A DNA stretch of 64,000 bases, from NCBI RefSeq assembly GCF_022376445.1, contig NW_025955048.1, positions 62,001-126,000 of the forward strand, read 5' to 3'. This stretch comes from Fomitopsis serialis (lineage: Eukaryota > Basidiomycota > Agaricomycetes > Polyporales > Fomitopsidaceae). Positions 1-11,879 of this stretch are shown piece after piece. Within the stretch, counting starts at the first letter, position 1. Every line of letters starts with the position of its first letter. A model generated the notes under the pieces. The model searched no databases. It was not told the origin of the DNA and saw only the letters and a program-made list of their open reading frames with translations. The translations under genes were made by a program, and so were the position numbers.

Positions 1-232
1 ATATCCACACTGTACAGCGTTGCGCGCACAATCGGCGGGGGACCAGATTCAGAATCTCGAGGAGGGCACTGTCACGATCAGCGGATGACCCGGTGGATGT
101 TGGTGGTATGATCTCACGATCGCTTCACGTCGTCTGAGCTATCCTTCAGAGATGGTCACCAGATGTATCGTTGCATACAAAACGAACGGTGGTACATGTG
201 ACAGAAAATGATGACGATAGTATGTGCTATCC

Positions 233-2139
233 TACTGACCGCGATCTTGCGAGACGTGCTCGTCCTGGGTTTCCACACGATAGATTGATCCGCCTGCGGC
301 TCGTCCCTGCTTAAGGTGACTAAAATCTGTCAACAATCAGCACATATCCCGTACATCCCCGAGAACGAAGTAGACTCACCGTAGCCTACAGGTGCAAGCT
401 TCTGTATCTCCGCCACCAAGCAGTCAACCCGCTTCTCGAGGCCTTCTCCATGTCAGCCCAACCTTACGACCGGTACCCAAGCGGAAAACCTACCTTCTTT
501 GTCTTTGGCGATCACGCGAACAATGGCCTTCTCGGTCTCAATCACTTGCATATAGCCTTCAGCCAGACAAGCGGAAGTATCAGCTTGAGCAACCGCACGA
601 CCGTGGAGTAACACTTACTAGCGACACGCTGGCGCTCGCGTTCGAGGTCCCGGTTTCCTGGCCTGATCCTCGCTTCCAAGGCTGCCATCACACGTTCTCA
701 ATGGCGACGGGCATACGCAAGGTGAAAAATTTCACTCACTCATGTTCTTCGCTTCTGTCTCGATGTTCTTCGCTTCTGTCTCGATGTTCTTCGCCTCCAT
801 GCGGGTCCGCGCATGGTCCCAATTTGCAGCTTCCCTCTTGGATGCGTCCACTTCCTGGACCAGCGCGACTATCTTCTCTGTCGCATTCTTGAGCTCCTGC
901 GCAACCTTTCGGCACGGGTCGTGAGGACAGGGTATCCCGAGTGCCGTGTACAAAACCTGCGTAGAGATAACAGATGATCGAGACGGGACAGTTGCGATAC
1001 GTGAGGCCGATCCAGAGGAGCTACCAGAGGCGTTGTTCGCAGGTCCAGAGGAGATCCTACGTTGGGCAGCGGGACGTGGATCGACAGTCGAGGCAGTAGC
1101 CCGAGTGTTACCGCCAGAAGTGACCGGGGGAGCCGGAGCTGAGCGAGCCATAGAGTCTACCTGAGAACGAGCGGTAGTGTCCCCCACAGAAGCTTCAGGC
1201 TTGGTCGAGTTTGTGATGTCCGCAGCCTTGGTACGTGTAGGTACGTTTGTGTTGACACGATCATGCAGTACAGTAACGTGAGGCCCCGATCCAGATCCGC
1301 CAGTAGGTTGCCTCTTCCGATTTAAGTGAGTGTTATCGAGCCATGACATTGAAAGGTCCGTCGGAGTAGCCTGTGAAGTAGGAGCGCTAGAGAGGTTGGC
1401 CAGACGAGGCTGTACCGATTCGTAGTGAGACGGGCCGCGAGCTGACGCCGAGTGGGATGCCGGAGTAGTGTTGCCCAGAGTAGTACCTGCAGCGGTGTCG
1501 ACTGAGATCCGTTCGCTAGAGTAGCGGTCGTCACGGGGGCGCTTAGCCTGGGGGGAGTCGTTGTATGGAGACCGGGGTCGTTTGGGAGGTCCCACTACGC
1601 TGGGTGGGATCGGTCCGCTCACGTTGATCCTGGATGTACGGGATCAGTCGCGGGGATATATCACGATAACCAGGGTATCATACCAAGACGGCAATCTCAT
1701 CTCTTTACTACAGACAAAATCACGTTGAGTCAACCTGCCCAGGGAATCGTTTAGAGATAACGACCACAGTACTTACATGCTGAGCTCTGGCAAACGGCCC
1801 AAGCGCACAGCGGAATCTACTTTGCCCATGACCTTCACCTACAAATCGAGCGAGTGAGACAAGGAAACGACGTGTCATGGCCGCAAAATGATGTTGGGGA
1901 CACTTACACCGTGTTTCCGAGCCGCCTCCCCGTCCCAAATAGCACATAATCACGCCTTGCGACCAATTGAGCATGCTCGATAAAGTGGGCAGAGGAATCC
2001 CCAGACTCCAGAGGTCTTGTTTGAGATACGAAAAAATCAATTGTAGTGCATCGGATCTGGTGGTAGAGAAGCAGGAAGTCTTCGCGTTGCGAACGCTGAC
2101 GTCGTATTGGATGAGAACGGTGAACGGACTTGAAGACAT
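233..2139 (-). pseudogene. CxW-NLS-coil family member with +1 frameshift
   Basis: Exons, 5' to 3' on the minus strand: 2139-1908, 1838-1777, 1707-1684 (24 nt), 1629-740, then coiled-coil exons from about 681 to a TAG at 235-233. Exon 1 starts MSSSPFTVLIQYD and aligns to the gene at 13721. It carries one extra T (plus-strand AAA at 1937-1939) inside the codons for the Cys-Tyr-Trp motif, so the exon is 232 nt instead of 231. The downstream exons are open only in the unshifted frame, and the shifted frame meets TAA at the start of exon 3. Exon 4 encodes a Ser/Pro/Thr-rich region with a bipartite basic motif (PPKRPRSP...AKRPRDDR) and a terminal repeat (KNIETEA twice). The last coil exons need at least one AAG acceptor and are less certain. 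Either a recent pseudogene or a base-call error. Confidence 0.65.
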
Positions 2140-2306
2140 GATGGTGATCGCCGGGAATAGTCGTGATTATACGGTATAGAGTAAAGTCAACGGAGTGGGC
2201 CGCATCCGTGCGGCACACGAAACGGGGGAGGTTGGGACTCTTGGAGAGGTGCTGGTAAGTAAGAGTCGAACGCTGTCGAACGATGGTTGAACTTGAACCA
2301 CGCAAG

Positions 2307-2322
2307 CATCAATGTGACAGTC
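2307..2322 (-). promoter_or_regulatory. Shared upstream motif (TGTCACATNNATG type)
   Basis: On the minus strand this reads GTGTGACTGTCACATTGATG, about 170 bases upstream of the ATG at 2139. A close relative (GTGACAGTCACATCAATGTC) lies about 185 bases upstream of the paralogous ATG at 13721, and others lie at 12549 and 54237. Conserved spacing suggests a promoter element; no binding factor can be named. Confidence 0.4.
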
Positions 2323-2939
2323 ACACCGTGTGAGTCACCCGAGCTGTCTGTGTCATTCCACCGTTCTTTACTACTCACTTATGTATCCAATGCAAGTTTG
2401 TTCCTATGTCCTGACCTGCTGCAGTGATGTTGGCTGCGTCCTATCAGGGGGGGCAGGCCGGAAGATATGATTACTTGATATACACTAGGATAGGCTCCAC
2501 CGGTTGTCGAAAACTACACGACTCATTCATAAGTACTGTAAAGAATGGCATCAGACATTCGACAACTAATCCCATAGTTTGAGCCCCTCCACAGGAGAGC
2601 GCGCATAGACGGAGGTCGTCGGGAGAGGTCTGATCCCTCCGTGTCCCGTCGGGCGATTCGCTTCCTTTGCTACGGCCTAGCTTGCTGTCGGTATTTCTCT
2701 GTATGATACAAACTTCATGGAAATGTCCTCAAGATATAAGGGCCAATACGGTCCGCCTGAGCTCACTTTTACGCTCGGGGTCTAACGGTAGTAGCTAGAA
2801 CATCGGGCGAACATTGAACGTACAATCAGTGCAGTATTTCTTTTGAGGGAATCGCGACTCGATTACTCACGGCTCACGTCCTCGTTCACACGTTCACTGT
2901 CCAGATCCCAAAATCAGGAACCTACTCAGTCGACGGCAC

Positions 2940-3060
2940 AAAAACAACCGCAACATACCCCTCAATCTGACCGAAACTTGGTTGCTGTCATGGAATACTG
3001 CAGTCGATTCCATGGCCGCAATCAAGGTCAGATGGAAGCATGCCTGAGCACTTCCCCAAC
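2940..3060 (-). repeat. Dispersed copy of family upstream DNA
   Basis: The reverse complement of this segment matches 53775-53885: both carry a near-identical stretch around GGTTGCGGGGTATGTTGCC, CATGACAGCAA and TTGGTTGCGGCCATGGAA. The GGGGTATGTTGCC core also occurs at about 12047 and 13135, upstream of the 13721 gene. Here it is not attached to an intact gene. Confidence 0.55.
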
Positions 3061-3472
3061 ACGACGCAAGCGGGCCCACTTGCTACACGAATATTCGTAT
3101 GGCCGGTTGCAAGGGTCGCGCGCCGCGCGTTCGCATTGTGCACATCCAGCGTGACGTCACGTGCATTCCTCTGTCAGGATCGTGTCACGCAGTGATGCAC
3201 ATATGATATGTTAGGGCCAGAGGGGGACTTGGATCTGTACGGCGGAAGGATGAGAGGTCGCAGCTGGGTGCGTCTTCGTGCAGATGCCGCACAAGACTCA
3301 AGAGTGAAAGGATCATGAAGGTTATAAGCGGCTATTAGTCATGATCGTCGGATAAACCTCTGCGTGAGTCTCCGCTTACTTACCTGACACACACACGAGT
3401 CCACAGTTCGGCCTCAATCATAGTGAAGCCTGGACAGTCACTAGTCACTAGTCAAAAGTCAACGGTGTAGAT

Positions 3473-3817
3473 TTAGTAGATGCCCGCGAGGAGAGGAACA
3501 ACGATGCCAACGCACAGGAAGAACAACCGAGAAAAGTAGTCACCAATGAACAAATGAAGCCAGCCGCGCAGATTTGTTACGAAACAGAAGCTGCGCATCG
3601 CATCAAGCTGCTCATTCCAGTACCCACTCTGTATCACAGCAATAAGAGAAGGTCCAGCGATATAGGGATGGAACCAAGCCAGAGCTATAGAGGTGGTCGT
3701 CGTGGTCGCGGGAAGGACTTGCCAGCCACCTGAGCGCTTGAGCACTCGCGGAGACAAATCTGGAAGGATCTTGGTGATCAGATGCATCTCTCCGTCGAAC
3801 TCCATCTTCTCGACCAC
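3473..3817 (-). CDS. Hypothetical 114-residue protein, possible membrane segments
   Basis: A single open frame of 114 codons starting MVEKMEFDGEMHLITK. The C-terminal third is hydrophobic and aromatic (around FIGDYFSRLFFLCVGIVV), which could form a membrane helix, and a weaker apolar stretch lies near residues 45-62. I recognise no family. No intron is needed. It sits in a region otherwise made of family remnants, so it may be a chance frame. Confidence 0.3.
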   Translation of the reverse strand: MVEKMEFDGEMHLITKILPDLSPRVLKRSGGWQVLPATTTTTSIALAWFHPYIAGPSLIAVIQSGYWNEQLDAMRSFCFVTNLRGWLHLFIGDYFSRLFFLCVGIVVPLLAGIY

Positions 3818-3959
3818 CGTGACCTAGTACTCGTCCCGCTAAGTAGGCCGCACAGACTGCACCACTACCCTCTTTTTCTTTTCTCTTACTCTACACGCCG
3901 TAATATCTGCGTACCAATACCCGGTCAACACTGGCAAGTTGGCAGGCGACCTCAGAGTC

Positions 3960-4732
3960 CCGCTCAAGCGGTCGTATGGAGCTGTAGGGCCGGTCGCTGA
4001 CGACTCTGCTGCTGGTAATGATAACCCGAGAAAGCGATCATATACTCAACAGGCTGTTTCTGGGGATACGCTCGGTCGGAAGTGGCACCGACTCTCGCCT
4101 GGCTGTCGACGACACTGATTGAACAGCTCGAGACGGAACTCGCGGACAGGATGCGCGTGTGAACAAGCGAAAAGCGGGTCGACGAGCGCGAGTGTCCCGG
4201 GCACGGACGATGCCCGAAGGGCAATGGTGTGAGGTATGTACATCGAAAATTGTTTTATATACTCTGACCCCCCCCCGGTCCTTATTATCATCCAGGTACA
4301 AGGCCTACCAGTCGGTGAGTGTGCGCGCGGGTGGACATAGTAACAGTGTGTCGGCTGGGGCGTGGCTTGTCAGCGCTTGCGACGTCGCTCCTGGGGTCAA
4401 GCAGGGGATGGGTAGGGCCGTTGGGGGTCCGTTTTGATCGCGCAGTGTATGTGTCTAGTCCTCTCCCCCACTCAAAGAGGTCTTCTTTAGGGTCTGCCTA
4501 GGGGAGACTAGTATGTGTCGATTGTTCATAGTCTTGGGTTACAGAACGCGACGTGGTGATAGCGGCGCTCCAGGATGAGCTGCGATCTACTCAGGCTACG
4601 ACGAGCGGTGAGTGATCCAGACATGTTGCGGAAGGATATCCGCTAATGCTCTGGTTCGCAGCGTTGACGAATCATTGTGCGATCTTGCAAAGGGTGCTGT
4701 TGCACGTCGCTCCCGCGGGCTGTAGTCTGTGA
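3960..4732 (+). pseudogene. 3' remnant of a CxW-NLS-coil gene
   Basis: The clearest pieces are a 63-nt exon at 4545-4607 (acceptor TTACAG, donor GTGAGT) reading RDVVIAALQDELRSTQ, and a final exon 4662-4732 reading ALTNHCAILQRVLLHVAPAG and stopping at TGA. The 63-nt length and phase-1 borders match exon 6 of intact members. Upstream, about 4095-4160, a coil-like frame (LIEQ LETELADRMRV) and an arginine-rich exon ending at a GTATGT donor near 4232 are visible, as is a basic patch NPRKRSY near 4025. No exon 1 or long open exon 4 is joined to it. Confidence 0.5.
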
Positions 4733-5900
4733 CCCGGTTTCGTATGGCCCCCGAGTTCGGAGTGACCTCGACCACATGCATACCTTTTTCGCTTCCTGCG
4801 CAAGTGCGGCTATCGCTCCCAGTGCACAGAGACACCAGACAACAATGCGGTATCGTATCGGTCACTGTTTGTGGTGCGCACATACACACCGTTTCTATGG
4901 ATAGCATCAATACCTTTTAATGCAGGAAGTAAGCGACCCGCTCTCGTATGATTCTCTTCACTTCTGCTGACTTCACCGGGCAGATTTTCTGCCTCTGAAG
5001 GCGCGACTTCAAATCCTGGCTCGCGGGCAGTCACGCTCTCCGTCACATTCTCGAGAGCGCGGCCAACATGAGTCAGTCTCGGGGATGACATGGGGCTAGT
5101 CCATCCCATTGGCCGCTACAGCGCTGTCTGCGTCGGCGCCGTGGCCATCTCGTTCGAACCTCTACACCCCTGGTCCGGCTCCCGGGATGTTGCTCCGGTG
5201 TTGGCTGGACACTGCTCAGCTTTGTATCACCTCTGAGCGAGCTCTAGATCGAGCTGCGTGTTGCCCCGGCACGGAACGCTGCCTACAATCCCGGATCACT
5301 GTTCTGATCTGCGCGTTTTCAAGCTGGCCACGGGGAACAGACTCGAGCCTGTCTGCTGACTTCTGCTCTGCTGACACTGATGTCATGGCTCACTGGCTCG
5401 GATGCTCGTCCTCTACAGTTCAAAATCAAACTCGTGGTGAAGCGAAGGACGACGAAGCGTGTGCTACACTGTGGTAAACGTGCCCTGGCGTTATCGTAGA
5501 GGACACGATGTTGCAGGGGGCGAGTACTTCATCCACAAGTGATGCTTTTGCCTCGATCGTGACCTTCGGAGCCAAGTAGTGGTGCGTGGGAGGGTCGGCC
5601 TTGCAGTGCAGGCTACGCTGTTGAAGGTCCAAGTCCTGATGCATCCCTCTGCCACTTCGACATCTGTACCCACGCTTTACTTCCCGTTCATCAGAATACT
5701 CTTCCACGTTGTATTGTATTGTCGGGATCCTTTCCGTAATGTCAATGATTAGTCATGAAGCTTGTAATGAGGTGATCCAATGGTCCGACGGGCTTGCGCT
5801 GCTCACTGCTCAGGCAGACCTGCAATTTCCAAATCACGTGAGTCGATCGCGCCTCTTTAAGTTCTTAAGTTCAACTTCGTTCAAGAGACCTTCCTTCTCT
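4733..5900. other. No confident gene; eroded sequence
   Basis: Several frames of 90-120 codons occur on both strands, but none has recognisable domains or consistent splicing. Minus-strand frames at 5109-4810 and 5707-5426 have charged composition and could be eroded family exons. I cannot support a gene. Confidence 0.4.
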
Positions 5901-5905
5901 TCCTC

Positions 5906-5935
5906 CTCCTCCTCCTCCTCCTCCTCCTCCTCAGC
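5906..5935 (+). repeat. (TCC)n microsatellite
   Basis: Nine to ten uninterrupted TCC units, about 100 bases upstream of the F-box gene start at 6038. Pyrimidine tracts like this are common in fungal core promoters and 5' leaders. Confidence 0.9.
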
Positions 5936-6037
5936 CTGATCCTGTATCTTCCTCATCGCTTGCAGCTCCTTCATCTGTCCGACAGCGATACCTAAATAAC
6001 GCTCAAAGTCGAGTTTCTGCTTCGTGCGACACCGTCA

Positions 6038-7731
6038 ATGGCCTTCCGCGTTCTGCGCTGCCGCGAACTTCTCGATGAGATCTTCAGCTACTTTGCCGTG
6101 CAGCCCACCTCTACCGGCGACTACGACGAGAAAGCCGCTACCAAGAACAAATGGAACGCGACCTTAATTGACGCCGCGCTGGCTGGGAGAGCTCTGTACG
6201 AGCCTGCGCTCGACGTTCTCTGGAGCCACTTGGACCACCTCGACCCGCTCCTCCTGGTGCTGGGCGTATGGAAGCGTAGGGATCCGAAGCCGCTGCGGAA
6301 GAAGAGGAAGACTCTCGTCGCTGTCTGCCCGATCTACGTACGACCCCATGCCCTCTTGTTCTTGATAACTAAACTGGAATTATCTTAGGTCATGCGCGAC
6401 GGGTTCTGTCCTGACCGGTTCGCTCGGTTCCAGCATCACGCGCGGCGCATCCTCTCCACCAACGGGCTCAACCGTTCGCCCGTCGACATCCTCGTCTGGC
6501 GCGCGCTCTCGGCAGCGAACGGCGGGAAGCCGCTCCTCCCCCGCCTGCGCCGCGCGGTCTGGTACGTCGACTCGGCGTTCGACGTGGATCTCTTGCTCCT
6601 CATCCCGCGTACGCTGCGCTACCTCGACGTGCAGCACTGGGACGAGGTGTACGGCCCGCAGTTCGAGATGTCGACGAAGACGAAGTGCAAGTACAAGCGG
6701 ATCCTGACGGCGCGCGACCAGCTGACGGATTACATGCTCGTGCGGATCCAAGAGGCCGCGCCGGACCTGACACAGATCCGCATATGCAGTGAGTCGGCTC
6801 GTGGATGGCGGTGACTGCGCTGACGAGGTGCTGGGCAGCGCCGAGGTTCGAGTCGCTGGTCGTCCTCTCGTGGTGCCGCAGCCTTGCCCATCTGACGCTC
6901 AAGACTCGCCGCGAGTTCGCCCTTCCAGGCGGTGCCTACAAGGCCCCGTTCCTCGTACTGCAGTCCCTCGATGTCTCTGCGCCTGTCGGCTCCGTCAAGG
7001 CTCTACTGGCCTCTCTGCGCTGTCCCAAACTCCGGCACGTCTCTCTCAGGCCGCACAACCCATGCACCTTGGACGACCTGAAGGGCTGTCTCATGATCTT
7101 GGTCGACACCTTCGGAGACATACTCGAGGGCGTGGCAGTGGCGGCCTGGCCGCAGACCTCCCGCGAACAGCGCTCCAAGGTCGCCGTGCCCTTCGCTGCT
7201 GCTGTGCTGTCTGTGCTGTCCAGGATGCAATCTCTCCGGTCTGTCGCGCTCTCTGGTGCTACGGCTTTCTGGACAAGCGGCTTCGCCCTCGACGGAATCC
7301 TCAAGGCCTGGCCTGCTCTGCGCTCGCTGAAGATCACTCTTCTCTCGGAACTGCCCTCGGACTACCCCAGGTACCTGCCGATCCCTGTGCCGACGATCAC
7401 CGACGACGACCTGATGTCCCTGCCCGCCCCGACCATCCCGGGCCTACTTGAGATCTCCAAGCTGTGCCCTGATCTGCGCGTCCTGGAGCTGCCCGTGGTC
7501 GATGCGTTGCATCTGCCGAGTGCGCGCGCGGCCGTGCGTCTCAAACTGGACCACGTGAAGTTCAGAACGGTCAGGAGGCGCAAGTCCGTATGCGACGACT
7601 GCGTGTGGGACGCGCTTGACGACATCTGCCTCGATACAGAGGTGGCCCATTGGCTTTACCTGCTAGACGAGCTGATCGAGGACGTTCCTAATACGGGGCG
7701 GGAGCCGTTCGCGCTAATCACGGTCAATTGA
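6038..7731 (+). CDS. F-box/LRR-like protein, 530 aa
   Basis: Three exons: 6038-6337, 6389-6788, 6839-7731, with introns of 51 and 50 nt (GTACGA...TTAG with a TAACTAAAC branch; GTGAGT...GCAG). They join in frame to 530 codons. The N-terminus (MAFRVLRCRELLDEIFSYF) is F-box-like, followed by the usual basidiomycete pattern of A.L.xxALYEPALDVLW. The rest holds repeated Leu-rich units such as LRYLDV, LAHLTL, LRSVALS and LRSLKITL, as in LRR-type substrate receptors. By family knowledge such proteins bind Skp1 in SCF ubiquitin ligases. The C-terminus is acidic (LYLLDELIEDV). Codon use is GC-rich and the frame is clean, unlike the surrounding remnants. Substrate unknown. Confidence 0.88.
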
Positions 7732-8842
7732 GTCCAACGTGATAGGACTCGCTTGGTACATAGCTAGTCTACCTACAATTCCTCACTGTGTATTTCTCGT
7801 TCCTTTGTGTTCTCGATGTGTAGTACACGCCTTCTCCCCTCCTGTGACACCCCTGTCCCATATGTAGTTAAATCGAAATTGTGAGCGTAGAGTCCTCATT
7901 GCAATGATTTGTGACGGAGGCTAAATAACGGGAGTCCTTAGACAGTGGAGCTTCAAGGCTATCGACACATGAAAATTCGGACTGACAGTCTCATGGAAGG
8001 AAAGAACCGTCGTAATGCGTGCCGTAGGCAGCAGCTCATATGAATGGGTGCATGTGGGCGAAACACTAAGAGCGCGGATGACAGTGAGGGCCTAATCCGT
8101 ACACCCGGCCGCCCATCAGGACAAGAATCACAGATAACGATCCTCTCAACTCATCCAGCCTCTTCCGAGTCCGCGGCGTATCCTCCTCCCCACCAGTGCC
8201 GGTGCTGCGTGTCCAGCCTGAGCTCTTTCCAAAGTGTGAGTACCGACCCTCGCACGTTGCCATGTAACTGAATGCACGTGATCGCCCGTCAGCCGCAAAG
8301 AACTCATGGACGCAGGCGGTAGCGACCTGTGGCTGCATGTTACAGTGTCTAGAGCATACCCACTGATCCGCCCCTGAAACCGGCCCGAGCTTGGTTGCGC
8401 CCTTTTAATCGCGCGATTGAGAGGGGGCAGACAAGCGCCGGTGACTGCCTACAGGGATGTATAACTTTTTGATGTGCTGTGATAGTAAATACTTGTTCTC
8501 CACAATTGTTATTATCGTGTGTCCACATCAAACCGCGTTGAATCCCGATACTAGGGAAGAATTTTAATGAGTATACGTTTTGGAGACAGTACGGCCGACG
8601 TCAGAGCTCAAATAGACAGCGCATCGTCGTTCGTTTTCGCAGTAGCCATCGCATTCTATACCAAGGTAGATCCACGTGGGATGATACACATAATGGTACA
8701 AAACGATTGACGGAATACATGTAGTAGACTTACGATATTAGCTAGAGCTGTACGAAAAAAAAAACGAGTCCGAGCGCAGGCCGACACCCACTCCGTGCGC
8801 AGCCCTCACGTCTGCCAGCGACTGCGCGAATTGACGGATGAC
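7732..8842. other. Intergenic: 3' flank of F-box gene plus repeat
   Basis: Downstream of the F-box stop I see A/T-rich 3' flank, a dispersed-repeat copy at about 8354-8475 and an A9 run near 8756. No frame here looks like a gene. Confidence 0.5.
8354..8475 (-). repeat. Short dispersed repeat, copy 1 (palindromic core)
   Basis: On the minus strand the element runs AAAAAGTTATACATC... then GCGCTTGTCTGCCCCCTC, a palindromic core built on TCGCGCGA, and GGGCGCAACCAAGCTCGGG. Five more copies are at about 43244, 44262, 44597, 52027 and 52796. The shared order of blocks, not composition, defines it. Confidence 0.75.
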
Positions 8843-9370
8843 TTAATTGCGCACTTCGCCTGTCATCGGTCAGGATTTCCTAAGCAATTACACGATGCGA
8901 AGAGGACGTACAGTTGATGCCCTGCTGCTGCCTTTCGCACAGCTGCATATGGAGCCTTAGGCGCACCGCCAACTCTGTCATCACGCAATCATCAATTTAG
9001 CCCTCTGACCGTGCGAAGCGCACCACCGCCAATGCCGACGCACCTTTAACCCTGCTCTCAAGCTGGGCTTAGTACCTGTTGCTGGCTTCCAATCTTCCGA
9101 GCATCGAGTGAACCTGCGCAGACAAATCGGCGCAGCGGTAGACCAGTTCGGGATGAGGTTGTAAGGTGCGCTCCTCCTGGGTTAGCTCCGAGGTAGAGCC
9201 CTGCTGCATTGTAGTGGGAACGACACGGGGCCAAGGGAGGTTACTGGAGCCGCTGACACCAGACACAGATTCCCCGAGTGAGGTAGCCAGAGCAGCACAA
9301 GAGAAGTCAGTCTGCAGAGAGTCTGTCGATGGCACGCCAGAGGAGGACAACGTAGCAATAGCGGGGCGTC
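8843..9370 (-). pseudogene. 3' fragment of a CxW-NLS-coil gene
   Basis: The minus-strand frame from about 9370 to a GTACTA donor at 9073 reads a Ser-rich stretch and then a coil (ELVYRCADLSAQVHSMLGRL) that aligns with the ends of exon 4 in the 51398 gene and the fragments at 42.3 and 35.5 kb. A later coil exon (ELAVRLRLHMQLCERQQQ) and a terminal CEVRN-stop follow. Upstream in this frame a TGA lies just before 9370, and no exon 1-3 can be attached, so the copy is 5'-truncated. Confidence 0.5.
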
Positions 9371-9769
9371 TTCAGGCAACCTGTGCGGCGGAGCGTTCCA
9401 AGGACTTCGGTTCGGTTCGGAAGCCCGGGAGTGTGTACAGTGGCACCGTAAAAATGTCTACCCAAGAAATGTCAACGCAGTTACAACGCGGTGTATACGC
9501 GGATCAGCAAATCATGAACTCACTCGGAAATGATGACGGGCCCATTGCAACAACAGTGTAGAAAACCGGCTAAGGGGCGTGGAGGAGGAAGAGGAGGAGG
9601 GGGGATCCGTTTAGCCATCGACCGACAGCCACAGGCGCCGTCGGCGTCTTGACGATGTGGAGGAAGTTCGGTAGAGATGCAATCTTGATGTGGACGCTAT
9701 CGCGGGATCAATTTCCCAGGGGGCGGGGCGGCGCTAATCAAGACACGCTTTCTCGGCGCCAGCTACTGC

Positions 9770-10135
9770 GAGTCGACGCTTCAAAGAACGAGCAGTTCAC
9801 TGAGGGAAAAGTATGCATATTTCTCGGTGTATGCGGATTCCCACCGCCTAACCGCATGACGCTTCAGGTCTCTGAGCCTAAGAACGAGTGGTGCTCCCTT
9901 AGCAATGAGACGCTCGAGAGGAAAAGGTAGGTTTAGTTCTGCATGCCCGTGAATGTGCACTGATATATGACGATTAGAGATGCTACATGCAGCTGCGAAC
10001 GGCTACGAGTCGGTTCCTCTGGACCCGACATTCCGCGTGTACTCACATGGGTTCAGTGAACAGGAGCATTCCGTCTCGCACGGCTAATGTCAGATTCACT
10101 GCTGAGTTCGCTGCGTTATTGCTGGCGGTAAGTGT
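9770..10135 (+). pseudogene. 5' fragment of a subgroup-I family gene
   Basis: The frame ending at a GTAGGT donor at 9928-9929 reads GFPPPNRMTLQVSEPKNEW, matching GFAPPGRMTLKTPDSEPDK in exon 1 of the 24943 gene, but the Cys-x-Trp end is eroded (WCSLSNETLERKR). A following segment near 9990-10050 reads AAANGYESVPLDPTFRVYSH, matching exon 2 of the 20316 and 24943 genes, but its donor is AT|GG instead of AT|GT. A possible micro-exon ends at GTAAGT near 10130. No NLS exon follows. Confidence 0.5.
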
Positions 10136-11879
10136 TAATCCACTTCCTCAACCTTCTTGCATGTGCCCCCCATCCTTCACCGTCATCCACCGAGTACCCG
10201 TAGCCAAGGCTTCGCCAGTCAGAGTGGTACTCACGCTTTACAGAGGAAGTCTGCATCTCGCCGAAAATAGCCAGCATCCATTCAGTCACTCGAGACGACT
10301 CCGTTCCAGCCTCTATTAAATTCGAACGCGTCTTCGAGAACAAGAACAACGAGGCGCGTGTTTGACTCATCACTGTTTCTGTCGACCCTGACTTATCTTC
10401 TGCGGCTCAAAGCTCCGATTCCGCCTACAACCCCAAATAAACCCCAAGTCCATGAGCAAGACTTTCAAAGATACCGACAGTGCGCGTATGAGGGCGGACC
10501 AAGTCGTCCCGCTCATCCGGCCAGCGCCGTGAATCCTCAGTGCATCGCCGAGATTGACTGAAATGCGCATCGACGGTAGGTTGTTCGTCCGTCCAGGTGC
10601 ATAGAACTAATGTGCCGCCCGTCCGCACGAATCCGCTGCGAGGGTTGGTCGCCAGCCTCATCGACGTCATAAGGGTCGGCGTCGAAGAGCAGCCCTCGCC
10701 AGGAGGATGCCGAGTCCTCCTCGCCGACAGTGACGACGTCGTCATCGTCGTCATAGTCGGTGGGTCGAACTCGACCTTGCTTGGTTCGTACGAGTAGACC
10801 TCGCACTCGGCGATGCCTATCGTATATTTCACAATGATGCGTCGTTTCTTGAGCACGACACCTCCTGCATCTAGAGCTCGACACGCGGTCGAGCTTGCCG
10901 ATTTCACGAATAGGCGGTTGAGAGTCCCTCAGGTAGTCGTGAATCCGTTGACACACTTATGTTATTACTAATTACCGTCGACTGTCTGAAGTTCCGTCGT
11001 GTCACTATCTCTTCTCGCATCAGATGTACTGACAGGGACCTATGAACGCTACCTTGGAAGCTTCACAGAAGTCAAGCCGAACTGGAGTGCTCCGTGTTCC
11101 GAGTCCGGTGAGTGCCCTTTCCGTGCCATGTATGCGCATATTTACAGAATGCAGATGCATATCCGCAGGGCCTAACAGAAGCCGTAACTGCAACGTTTCG
11201 CGATTCTCGCACAGAATGCACTGGCCGCGGTCTGTCTGGTGCTGTTAGTAGCTGATCGTGTGATCAGTAACATCGATGACGACGTCTCGGATTCTCGATA
11301 AGGACACAAGCCCCCACCGCGGAGTTCCTATCGAGATCAGCGATATACCGAACACCTGGACCAGCGTGTGCTCTTGACAGCGGCCATATACCTGCCTTGC
11401 TGAAAGCCTCACCCGTTGTCTATGCAGCGAGTGCGTCCGACCCATTCAGGAGCTGACCCTGTGAAGCACGTGACGTGTCGGGGATGCAGGAAATTCGAGA
11501 GTGGCTCGGATGGTCCTCGTTCAGGGCTTTGGTTATCGACAGTGGTTGTAGAAGGGGTTTGTCAAGCGGCCTCACGCCCCGACGACGTCAAGATGGCAAG
11601 CCTTGGATCATAAGCCCTTAGTGAGGTGCTAATCTTTTGTCGCATTAAGCTACGTGACTAGCGCTCACTGCTAACTCGCCTTACACAGATTCAAGTCACG
11701 GTTGGACTAGCACCCGACGAATTGTATCATGAAGATAGATACTACTTATGAAGACAACTACGAAAATTACGCATCCTCGAAGGCGGTCATCAGCGCTTTT
11801 CTGCTTCCAACCGCGCGTTAGAGAGGACATAACCTACTGCGAACTATCACTGTCAGACACATTGCGAGGAATCGATCGG
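10136..11879. other. No confident gene
   Basis: The longest frame is on the minus strand, 10956-10425, with an acidic run (DYDDDDDVV) in one frame and LKKRRIIVKYTIGIAE in another. Neither has recognisable domains or consistent splice sites. A short frame at 11042-11106 ends at a GTGAGT donor. Degraded family DNA is possible but not demonstrated. Confidence 0.4.

Noticed and set aside
5426..5707. 93-codon minus-strand frame as an exon 1 of the family
   Set aside because: It has an apolar stretch but no Cys-x-Trp end, no correct donor and no following exons.
6789..7451. Long plus-strand frame of 220 codons overlapping the first F-box gene
   Set aside because: It is a shadow in a different frame; the spliced F-box frame has the Leu-rich pattern and good splice sites.
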